This document shows positions 38,784 through 50,900 of a stretch of 64,000 bases of DNA, piece after piece. Below the pieces are notes generated by a model. That model was not told the DNA's origin and did no database searches. It saw only the letters and a program-made list of their open reading frames with translations. The position numbers and the translations under genes were made by a program. Source of the DNA: Pelodera strongyloides (taxonomy: Eukaryota; Nematoda; Chromadorea; Rhabditida; Rhabditidae); assembly GCA_036852015.1 (NCBI GenBank), contig JAANDG010000385.1:1-64000 (forward strand), given 5' to 3'. Positions within the stretch are counted from its first letter, which is position 1; each line of letters begins with the position of its first letter.

Positions 38784-41700
38784 TTTGAGAAAGTCATTTT
38801 GAGGTCACCAAAGGATTTTAGTTGCAATTTGAGCCCTCGTATTCTTGACTTACATATAGTTTTTCGATTTCTTGAATATAAACGAATTTTACATCTTTTT
38901 TGAATATAAGAAAAAACTGTATTGAACCAGGCGTTTTTGAAATAAGGCGTTTTTGGCATATAAGATCTTTGCAAACTTTTTAGTACATTGAGGAAAATTG
39001 CTCGGTTAAAATCGTGACATTTACCAGGGGGAATTATCTATTTTAATCCAATTTACTGGACCGTGGGGCCTCGGCTGCTTATTGTTTGTTTTTCCACTTT
39101 TTGCTGGTGTCGCAGTGAGAGATTATCACTTTGATCTGTAGATCAAATGAGTGGGTCTTTGGTAGATCATTTTGGTACCATAATTTAGTCGGCTCACTGA
39201 CAGGTCAATTTGTTGCCTATGGCCAGCCTAGGACCCTCGCTACTTTGATACCGTAGCTGCATTTTATGTTTTAATTCCGTTATTGTAACCGTTTAGCTCC
39301 GTATCAATTTGGCTATAATAATTTGACGTATTAGTAGTTAAGAGATGTTTGTGTTCGACCCAAGTAAGACTGATGTAACCCAATTATGTTAGCAAAACGC
39401 CAATCGTATCTTACAGTTATATCCTTTCGTTAACAAAGGATATAACTGTAAGGTACGAGTCGCGTTTTGCTATGTTGCATGCAGATGGTCGTTACCGTAC
39501 TTCATTTATTACGCCTAATGTTTTGTGTTGCATAACTTTCATCTGAGCGTTGGCTCATCTGAATCTCTGTAAATCCAATTCTCTTCCTCTCATCTCTATC
39601 TCTCTAGGTTATCTATCGCTCAATATTTTTCCTCTCTCCACTCTAGCCCCTCTTGCTCCTCATAGTATCTCTCCCTTCTTTCTGACTTCTCCCCTCCTCG
39701 ATTCCACACTCTCTTCCGACGCTTTACACTCTCGTCGTCTCCTCTGTTAATGTTTTCCAAGCTTGTTCCGAGAAACTAGGCCTCTCCAAGCTTGTTCCGA
39801 CTATTTTCCCAGTATTCTCCAACAACTTTCTCGGCCCAAGCTCGGAAAACCCGAGTTTCTCGGGCCAAGCTGGGAAAATACTGGGCCCGAGTTGGGGCGT
39901 CAAGGGGGCGTGGTTGGCCAATGTACACGATACTACACTTAACGTCTACCGAGGATGCGTAGTATGCTTTAAGACGCGCATGCATTTTCGATTATTTTTA
40001 TTTTTTATTTTCACTTCAGCAAATTTTACATTACATTACACTGTTTATTGCTTGTTTGCTGCGTTGCTTTCGAAATTGATGTTATATTCAGTGTTATTGT
40101 TTGTTACTTGTGTGTTTACGCATACCACACACAGTTCAATGATGCTGTATACCTGTAGAAATTTTCCCATATTTTTCGTTAATTGTACGCCTGAATATAG
40201 TGGTATCACGTTCTATTCGTCTTGCTTTTTAAACCTGTAGTATAGGATACGAAGATGAAGTCTACAAACACAACGCTGGATCGCAGGCACAGTGCGTCCG
40301 TTCCCTTGGATCCATAGGAGGAAGAGGTTTTCTCGCAAGGAAATAAGCAGGAAAGCAGGTATGCAGTTCAGCACATGGGATATCGGGGTTTTCACTTTCC
40401 TGTGTTTCAACAACTTAACAGTAGTTTTTCACGGCCACTTGCAACAACTGACACCGATTGGTGGATGGGGGTACTTAGTGTTATTTCGTGGTTTTAAAAG
40501 TTTACAGCGAAAAGCGGAAATGTCTGTTCGTGTCGTATTGACAGGTTAGCTAGTTTGCCACTTAGTCATGCCGCACGTGAAATAGTCTATTTGGAATACG
40601 GTTATCCAGCCAAAGGTATCATGATGGGCAAATTCAAGAATTGTAATTATTGGTGCTGTATTTTAGGTTGTCCTTGTCCTTAGCCGTTCTCAAATCTTCA
40701 TAGAAAGTGGGATTTGGGAATTCTTCTACCTAGCGGACGAGGTAAATATTTTAAATTTATCATTGTCTTATCTTTTTTTTACTTTTCCTTTCCGCAGGTT
40801 TGGCTGGAGCAAGAGTGAGTCGGTGAGCTTGCAGTTGTAAGCCGGGCAAGCCCACATTTCTCCTCTTCCCTTTGTTTTTGTTCAACTTTTGCTTGTACAC
40901 TTTTTTCTGCTTCTTAATTAAAAATGAGAAGTAACAAGAGTGATATTTCAGAGCGCATCATCCCATTCATGGTGAGCTGTGTGTGACTGTTTGGCTCAGT
41001 ATGTGTGAAATGCTTGCTTTACTCATCGAGGTCTGCTTTTCTTTTTTACTCTTTCATGGTATTTATGTTTATTTTGTTGGTGTACAGGTGTGGTTAGCTG
41101 ATGCTATCTGGACTATTAGTTGGACGTTTTTTATGGAAATACCTGTTGCCTGCTTTATATTATAAGCTAATCAATCTAGTCACATATAGAACTCTATTTT
41201 AGGTGGCTGAACTAATGGACTCTGGTCTCTTCGACGACGAGGTAAATATCTTTATTATTCTGCTCGTTTCGCATATTGTGTTCCTCCCAACAATGGTGCA
41301 AGTTGTTTTGAGCTTGCGGACTTGTGGACGATCACTATGTGATGTGTAATAGTGTAATTCCCAATTTCCCTTGCAATTTTTCAACTAAACTTTTGGATTT
41401 GAAATTCTTTGATTCTTTCAGGACGGACGTGCACGGATGAGGCGAGGAACTGATTGCCTTAACGTCATTCTACTTCTGCTCATTCGTAGAGAGAGGTCAG
41501 TTAGTCAGTTTTCTCTAACATTTTTTCCATATTATGTTTTAATGATGTAGTACTTTCATAAGTTATTGTTATATTGCGTGTTAGGCGTATTGGCGTATTC
41601 TCAACGAAAAAAGGTTACAATAATAATTATTGTCTTACTCTTTCTACTTTTCTAGTTCTAGTTCCCGTATTTCCCAAAGCTGCAACAAGGGTGAGCTTGT

Positions 41701-44700
41701 TAGTTTGCCTAAGGTCCCACACTCCCACACATTTTCCCGTTTCAGCGCTGTATATATGCCTATGTCGTTTAAGCTTTGTTATTTATTTACGTCTTTTTCG
41801 AAAGGTGTCCGAAGTGCAAATAATTAAGTGCTTTTTTCAATCATATCTACCCTTCCCTATTTCAGTTCGATCCACTCATCCACTGGTCGCTGCAACAAAG
41901 AAGGAAAGATCTTGGTTCCTGTTCACTGCCACATTCATGAGGTATACTTTTATTTTCCACTTACATCTTGTTGAATTTTGTCAGTGTGTCTTTGTTTCGT
42001 TTCACCCACCTATTTATTCTATTTTCGTGTGAGTGTGAGTGTTCTTGTTTGCAATAGCTGGGAACCCGGAATCCGGAACAGGAACTCAGGCTCAAGGGAT
42101 GGCCTTTACATTTTAAACATTAAACAGCCCGTTCTTGCAGGGGCAGTCTATGGACGAGTAGATTATATGGGTATGTGCAGCATACACACTTCGAAACTCG
42201 GCCATTATATCTCTTTAAGTGCTATCTACTCTTTAAATGCTAAACGGTTAGATTTCAGGATCTACGAGGTACGACGCACGAGGGCCTTGAATGGAGTGGC
42301 GCTGGGCTTCGGACAAGAGAGCATGGCGAATAACCAATCCAACCAGATTCGTTGAGTTTTTCATATTAGGTATTAGATTCTAACTTCCAATTTCCTTATA
42401 ATTAAATAGCGAAACCCTAGGTTCACATTTGGTTTCTTGTTTTCAAAAGTAACGTAATAGAGTATTTAGGAGCTGCTTCGCGAGCCCGAAACAGGGCGAA
42501 GGCCCAAAAAATCACTCAAGGCGGCTTTCACTTTCCATACATAGCAACTCGCTACAAAAAAAATTGAAGATCTGATTTGAATTATTAATTATTAGATCTT
42601 CGCATGCAAGTATGATACTAACGGCTACGTGTACTCATTAAGTGTGTCCCTGATCTTCAATTTTTGTAGCAAGTTTTTCAGTGAGTCTATATCTCTATAC
42701 GCAAAGTGAAAGCCGCCCTGAATGATTTTTTGAGCTGTTTCGTGTTTCCGAAACGGCTCTTAAGTACTCCACAAAGTTTGAACACAAGCTACTCTACGTT
42801 TAATTTGTTAGTTAGTTTCTTGTATTAGCATATCAACTATTAATTGTTGAGGTAGATTTATTTACCGTGATCTCTGTACTGTACTCTTTTTCCCCATTGA
42901 CACGTTGGTTGCCGTTTCTAATATCGTGTGCCTTTGTGATTCCACATACGTGTACTTTTTAAATCCCTTTGTATTAGTTCATAGGTATTTCTCACTACAT
43001 TAATAATATTCGCTATATTATTATTGTTTATATGCAGCTTTTAAATGAGTACAGGTGTTCGTATAATACGTATGCATTGATAGAACAATGTATTTGTATA
43101 AGTGATAAGTCCTAATAGTATGTGATGTATTAATATATGTATTAGTATCTTACTTTTCCAATGTAGTAGTAATAGTATGCCATCTCGTAATATATTATAA
43201 GTCTTTTACCCTAGGAAAATATGTATTCTCCTTTATATTGTAAGATAAGAATCAGAGTGACGTATTTCTATAGACCAAACATGTTAAGATTTTATTTTTG
43301 CATCGCTTTTGCTACTTTAAAATAAAAATATTAAATATTTATTATTTGTATATATGGGCGGCGGTTTTTTGCCGCGGTGCGGCGTGCGGTGGGTATTGCG
43401 TCGTTGTCTGCGCTCTCCTCGGCGAGAGTGCGTTTCCAAGCTTGATCCCAGGATTTTCCGAGCTTGGACCCAGTAAAAACCCAGTAGAAAAACAATACAA
43501 TTCTACTGGGTTTTTACTGGGTCCAAGCTCGGAGAATCCTGGGAACAAGCTTGGAAACAATGATCATAGTCTCTTCTCCACCTACACACACTCTCTATTT
43601 CAGTTCATCACAAAAATTATTAGTTTTTCTCCCCATTTTTTTCTCTCGTTCTTCTCTCTTTCGATCGCAAAAGTCAGTTTTGCCGCAAAACGGCGGCAAC
43701 TCATCAAACAATGATATTATTTGAAAAAGGGGGCCGACAAAATAAAATGCGGAGGCGGTTTTTAGAGAAATATTTTCAACTTTTCACTAAATTCTGTTTT
43801 CCTTGATCCTTTATAGGTTTGCGTTCATTGGGCCTATAGTGAAGCATCTAGTCGATTCTATATTTAATTCTAAATATTACACTTTAAAATAGTTATAGAA
43901 CATTTTTGTGTAAATTCTTCCATCTTTGCAACATCCATCCGCAACATAACCTCATTCCTAACGCAATAAACGTGGTTTTAGGGTTTACAGTAGGGTACTT
44001 ATTCTTCGGCAAAAAGTATAACGACTGAGTCCGGCGTGGCGCACAAAAAAGCGTGCGGCGAGAGCGCATAACTGCCCTTTTTGCCGCGTCGTTTGCTGTT
44101 ATAAATGGGGCGCATAATAGTCGGTCTTATGACCTATGTTGCGGTGAGAATGTTGCCATTTCGTATTGGACGATACTGTAGTTTTGGTATAAGGATAATT
44201 AAGTGTAATTGTTTAGACTTGCGATGTTAAAACACACTTACAAGTAGGACTAATGCGGAACTTGCGTTGGTCTTGCAGCACTGATTGATTGATTTTGTTT
44301 GCCTTAGAATATGGTCAGTGGACACAGAAAATTTACAGAGGGAGAGAGAGAGAGGAGAGGGAGAGGGAGGGAGAAGAGAGAGAAAGTTAGAGACATAGAG
44401 AAGAGAGTGAAATACAAACGGAGTGAGAGGGTTACCGACAGAGAGAGAGAGAGTCCCTCGTTAAACTGTGCATTGTGAAATTTGATACTCTCGTTACGCA
44501 AACCGTATGTAAAAGCCGCCGCGCAGCCCCTTATTCTTCACTGATTCATTCAAAAACGCAAAACTTATTTACCCAACAGCCGGCCGTGGGTTTATATTGA
44601 AAAGTCACGAATTCGCGTATGAGGTTTTTCCGACAAAGTGGAGTCTCGCCGCGCTCGTAATACAGTACACACACTAATCATATTGTACTAACACGGGAGC

Positions 44701-47700
44701 AGGCTTTTTCCTTGTCGTAGAATAGAGGAGCTGCAGAATTGGGGTAGGGAGTGTTTAACTTTAACGGGTACAGGAAAGGGGACAATTCTCCCGCTCCCCA
44801 ACAGACGAGTGTGAAGTCTCCCTATAGAAGGAGGAATGGTATAGCGCTGTGTCGAGGAGCGCTGGCACGGTGGTTTGTCGTTAGTGAACATGAAGCGACG
44901 TGAAGACGTGTACAAGGACATGAAGCGAAGCTAACTGAAACAAAAGCTTGGTCAGACCATGTATTTCAGTATTTGGGGTTACAGTATTCAATACTTACCT
45001 TTGTATTAGCTGTGTGCGGTGTAATGTGCTGGAACTTTATTCTAACGGACAAACAACGCTCGAGTATATATACTAATTGGTGTCCCATCAGTGATTTGAA
45101 TTTGTGTTTAAAATATTCTAGAATTGAACATTGAAAATTTTACTCGTCATCACCACCGATGTTAACATATAAAAAGGTCGCATCAGCACACGAAAAAAAA
45201 CGTTCTTCTTTTATGTTTACCGACGTTCTGTACACTCCATCATCACTATGCTATTTTCTCCATCTTTCTTTAAACTCCCCCTTATCAGTGCACTATTTTC
45301 TATCCCTAAGGCTTCTCTAAACTCTCCCTTATCAGCACACTATTTCCCCACGTAGACTCTGTTTTGAGCTCGTTTTTATGACGTTGATTGGTGGAACATA
45401 TAATGGTTTTATGGGATTTAATCATCGAGTCATACCGGCGCTGTATGCATCAACATTGAGCGGGGAGCGGGGGAAGTGGCTAGCTCCCCACTGATTGTGA
45501 GATGCGTAGAACATCCCTGGGGAGCATGGACTGGGAGTCTTGTCCCCACTCCTGGGACACGCTCCCTGCTGATAAAATTTAGAGAGCGTGGGGAGCCCTC
45601 CACCCACCGAATTGGTGAACAATGACGCAGGAACAGCTCGGGGGCGTTTATGTTATACATTTTTGCTTCAAGAAAATGCGTGGTTGACGGAGAGAAATTT
45701 TTGACAAATCAGGAATTTCATGATAATTTTGAGCAAATAATTTCAATGTCGATGATTAATCTAGCGTATCACTTTGTGGGGCAACGCCTATCATATACTG
45801 GCATTAGTGTGCCTAGTATTTGAACATCTACCAAATACCTAAGCTAAGACCTAGGCATTGCTTGTGGCTAAACACTGCAAAAAAGGGTTTGTAAACCCTT
45901 TTTCGTGATAACTTTGAACCAACTTCTAAGACAAGAGCAAACTTTCCGCAAACTTTGAGCTATGTATCAATATGCTTATGAGTCAGCGGACAGTGGAGCG
46001 GGCGGCTTGCTTTCAAACCGCGCGTAGCATTAGCACCCGAGCGCGCAACCCCTAGAACTACGGTAGCAGGCATTGTTTTAAAATGCCAAGCAGAGCATCG
46101 ATTCTTTGATTAGTTATCAACTCTCTTTATATACTCTTCTTTCTCCCTCCTTTCTTTCTCTCTTTCTCTATCTTTCTCTCCTTCTCTATCTTTCTCTCGC
46201 TCTCTCTCTCTCTCTCTCTCTTTCTGTATGCCAACCCTTATTGCATGTTCAACACGCTTCGCTACCGTTTTGATCAGTTGATTTTCCATTTATTTTTAAT
46301 TTTTTTGGCTAAAACGGTTCGCATTCTTCCGTTTTCTAAAAGGTAACGCTTGTCATTTTTTAAAAGAATTGACAAATTCCATTAACTGACATCTTGTCAT
46401 TTGTCATCTCATATGTACATGTCAAATTGCATCAATCAGTTTTTTTGTCGCCGCTATTTCGCAAATTGGGTTATCGCTCCCCGGCACGCTTAGCAATGAT
46501 TTGCCCGTGTAATGTATTATGCGCGGTTTCAGTTATAATGCAACTTCCGCTCATCTCCTTGCTGTTTATGTTTATGTATTTTCCATGGGGAGCTATTGCT
46601 CAACGGGTGAATCTACCCGGGAGTTTCTACCCAAGGTAGAGTACACTATGGGAGCTATTGCTCACCCAGGTAGGACAAATTCCCTACCTTGGGTAGAAGT
46701 CAACTTGTAGACTTGTACTGCCTGCCTCACCTTGCCCGTTATTTCAACCTTTATGGATATACTTTCGCAAGATCTTTAAACCTCAGCTATATTCAATTGT
46801 CCAAAAAAAACTAGTTTTTGTCAGAAAACCTCCTTTAAAATCTCATTATTCTTAATGTATTCAGATTCGGGGTAGTGTAAGGGATTCATACTTTCATACC
46901 CACCTCTTAATCGTTCCTTAATCGTACGTTGTGTATTTTGATGTCGTTATGTAAGGCAACAACTGGTTTTTTCTACGATCCCTCCTATCTATATTCAGTG
47001 CAAACATCCCATTACATGTGTGTGTATTTGCATGTGTAATTGGGTAAAGAAGGACATCGATTGCGCGGCCGCGACGCGTCTAATTTTTCCGCTGAGATAT
47101 AACTACGGTACTTGGTGTGCACATTAGGTGAAAGGTGATGGATTTATTGAATGGATTACGTTGGACGAAAAAAAAATGTGTGTTGCCTTTTGGGATTTTT
47201 GGGGGGTTTGTGTTGTTAGAATAATTTTTAAATGATTAGTGCTTAGGTTGTTTGGTACCTGGGTGCCGTGTATGTTTTGAGGTGAGTTCAGTACTAAATG
47301 GTATAAACTCAATATCTGCGTACTTTGAGATTCGTCGGAAACCGAACAGGCGACGTATTGCTTTTGCATTTTGAAGTTCTAGAATGGTACTGGGATCTGC
47401 TCCGACAGTCACACTACTCCAGAATACTATACCGTCACGCTGACTGTGGATCTCGAGCGGTGTTAATCATAAACCATTTAAACGCCGGGTTAAATATAAG
47501 CCAAACAGAAGGATCTAACAAATTCTCTCATCCTTCTCATTACCCTAACGTTCCTCTTTACTGCGGGTGAATAATCCAAAGAGGCTCGTTTGCCAATTAA
47601 ATTGTCATCAAGTATTTGTGTTAGAGACATTTAGAAGAGCACTGAAAACAGACAGATTTAGACGAAAAAAAAAGATGAAAAAATCCCATATCGAACAGTT

Positions 47701-47925
47701 TATGGCTTTGCACTTGTACAATACAGGCGGCTGGTGCGCGGCTCTTTTATGCGCACCCTATGTTTCGGGCCGTAAAGCGCACCCGTACTTTTGGAACGCT
47801 AGGCACGGGAGCGATTCTCATTTTAAGAAAACCTGGGTGGTCTTTTTTCATGATGAATGATGACATATTGGACCTTGTTAATCTACTATGTCTCTCTCTA
47901 TCTCTCACTGTCTCTCCCTGTCTCT

Positions 47926-47961
<36 letters not shown>

Positions 47962-50900
47962 ATCCCATAGATTTTTACTGCGGAGTACTGTATGGTTACT
48001 GTATTCTTTATTAATATTTCCTTAGCATTCAATTAGTACTTGATTAGTGTTGAATTAGCAACAAGTCAAAATTGAACTTCCGCGCCGCGCGAGCCCTATC
48101 ACTTATCATAACGTTCCGTAACATTTAACCGTGTCACACTTTCCAAATCGTCATAACTCATCACGGTTGTTCTCTGCGCTCTCCAAAAGTGCACACTATC
48201 TCGCCCGTTTTATAAATTTCTAGTCTATGCCCTCCGGATTTCACGTGCTGTATCACTTACCGCTCCAAAATTTATTACCTCACCTCGGTACCCAAAAACG
48301 GTGCCTATTACCGCTGCGAAGGTGAATCTATATTAGCTCTGATAGTGGAAGAACGAGACTTCGCAACAATTTGTTGGCTAGCTTTGCAAGCATTTACCCC
48401 GAGGTTATGTTTAGACAGTATAGTTTCAACTTTTCACATCGTTGTAATTTAACGTTGATCTTTAACTATAGTCGTTTTCACTGTACCTGCTGTTTGCTGT
48501 TTATGTTTCCGCTATGTAAGCAATCGCGCAAGCTTATAGTTTTTTTCTGTAATTATCGCCAGCACCGATTATTGAAAACTGATTCAGTTTGGATTATTTT
48601 CTTACTGTGTAATATTTTCGGTGATCACGAGTGCGTGTAAGGCCCAGTTCATTTTCGTACTTCTAGTATTTCTTATTACAAGGTATGTGTTATGTCGCTA
48701 ATGGGCAAGTCTTATCGCATTTTGAGATGCAAGGCCACACGAAATTTCCAGTATTATTATAATGTATATGTACTAATTGTGTAATTGTGAAAATCGATTG
48801 ATGAAGTTCCGCTGTGATCCAAAATATTCTTCAAACGGTCTTATTAAATCATACGCTTGATTGAGCAGTAGGTTGCGTTTGGTTTTTTCTTTGTATCTAT
48901 ATCGCACGCTCTTGTTTCTCTCGCGCTCTCGCTCCCTCTCTCTTTCTTTGTGTCTTTGTTTCTCCGTCTCTCTCTCTTTCCCTTCAAATTCATAGTTTTA
49001 TTTTGACTAGAACTTTGGTCATATTAACGATAAAACAGTGAAGGACAAATACATTATTGTAATATCTATTTGTGTATTTATAAAAACATCAATGTGTTGT
49101 AAAATGTAAATTCATGGGGATTGTCAAAAAAAGGATAGAGAATTCCTTTTATTTGTATTCCGGAAAGTACTTTCATGAATATTTTCGCACACCTTGAGCC
49201 ATTGACCTCCAGATTAACATTTGAAATATTAATATTTAAATAGTTATCGATTGATTTTCAGGAGTCATTCCCGTCGAGACCCTAACAGAAGAGCATGACA
49301 TGGACGGCGAGTTGATGAGTGAGTCACCTGATTACGGTATCGAGATGGATGTGCAGGTTTGTCAACTACTCTGGATATTATTACTCATAATGTCTGCAGT
49401 CTGACTCACAACCTGTTCTGTGCTACAAAGATAAAAATGCGTACCACACCCATGATTTTTATGTCATCACCTTGTTTATATTGTAGCCGGTGGGCGGCCA
49501 AAAAGAGTGCGCCCTGGTGCGGCAGCCTGAACCCTCGCGAACATTTAACCCATAAAAATTGTTCGCGCGCTTGTGGCACACTTCTGGCACACCAATATAA
49601 TAGCGTTTTCAGAATGAATCTGCCTCTCCCATCGACCTCTCCACGCGAAAAGCGTCATTTTTTGAAGAACATGAAGGGAAAACGATTTTGGAGGACAAGT
49701 CGAACATTTTCCTCAATTCCTTGGGGATAACTTCACCGCAGCAGGTGCGTATAATTCAGAAACATTTTAAGATATTTATTTACATGGGAAACCATAAACC
49801 CCGGTTTCGCCCCGATCAACTCCCTCAAAAAAGCGGACCTTGATGGGGGCGAAATCGTTTTTTTTTTTTTTGAAAATAATAGGGGCGAAATCGCGGTTTT
49901 CACTTTCCTGTGTAACACATAAAACGTGCGCATCAATATGATGAAAGGCTGACAAGCAACAATTGAATGGCCACGGTTTTAATTACCTTGAACAAATTAA
50001 TGGATGACTATGTATTTCGTGTGCTATGTATTTCAACATCATGCGGCAACTTGTATTGAAAAGGTCCGAAGTACATGGATACGTACTTTACATTTACAAT
50101 TAGCATACTGCATACAATATTAATAAATCCTTTTAGATTAGCATACATAAAATTAGCATGCGTTATTAATAACATGCATAAACTATTAGCATATGCATTT
50201 ATTAACTAATGCAATGAATTAGCATAGTAATATTAATTAAATAAAATATAAAACATTGAAAATTCGAAACATTACAACTTTTATACCGTTTTTTTGTAAT
50301 GCACACAGGATTAGCATAATCCGGTCAATTTTTTCTGTGTTGATTTCTAAAACTAGTTATGGTATTCTTTTGTTCAGCTCCTCTCCCTCTACTCCCAAAT
50401 GGCTCGTGGAGTTCCGGGTACAATGTCAAATGGTGGGACACCTTTTGGTGGCTTTCCCACGGGTGGACACGCCCTTATGGACTCCATGCCTGCTACCTCT
50501 GTGGGCGGAGCATCAATGGGCGGAGTCTCTATGGGGGAGGATTCTAGCCCCGCCCCCTCATCTACGCCGGCGAGTCGACCCTCGGATTGCCATCAGTGTC
50601 CGGCGGAGAACTGTGGAGAGGTAAATTTGGGATTTTGAGAAATATATGCAAGTTGGTTCCAATATGTGCCGGGCGCAAAATGGCACAATTTTGCATATGT
50701 CACGCAAACCACGTGCCATACCACTCTAAACTCTGAATAGAGTGTTTTGTGGTTCAGATTTTATACAATTTATACCGCAACTGTGACAGTCGGGCGTTAC
50801 CTTTTGAAGATTGGTTAGATTTAAAGAGAAATACCAGCCGGTTTTTGAAACGCACCTTGGACAACTGAGTTCTTACGTATTTATGCTAATTTGCTCGGAT

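Larger units (their letters stand above)
32640..49261 (+). other. 16.6-kb first intron of the SALL gene
   Basis: It is by far the longest intron in the window; the other sem-4 introns range from about 95 bp to 2 kb. It contains tRNA-like relics (33090, 34350), CT/GA tracts, family D and palindromic elements (37769, 38352, 39391, 42461, 43433), a LINE-like relic (47567) and the candidate nested gene at 40667-42355. No other in-frame SALL exon was recognised. Confidence 0.75.

Noticed and set aside
41574..42032. 152-codon + frame as one uninterrupted exon
   Set aside because: It runs through several strong acceptor and donor sites and has a biased hydrophobic composition; the split-exon reading was preferred, and that only at low confidence.
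45422..45660. Two overlapping - strand frames of 66 and 76 codons
   Set aside because: They lie in a GGGGAGC-rich repeat block and show no domain or splice context.
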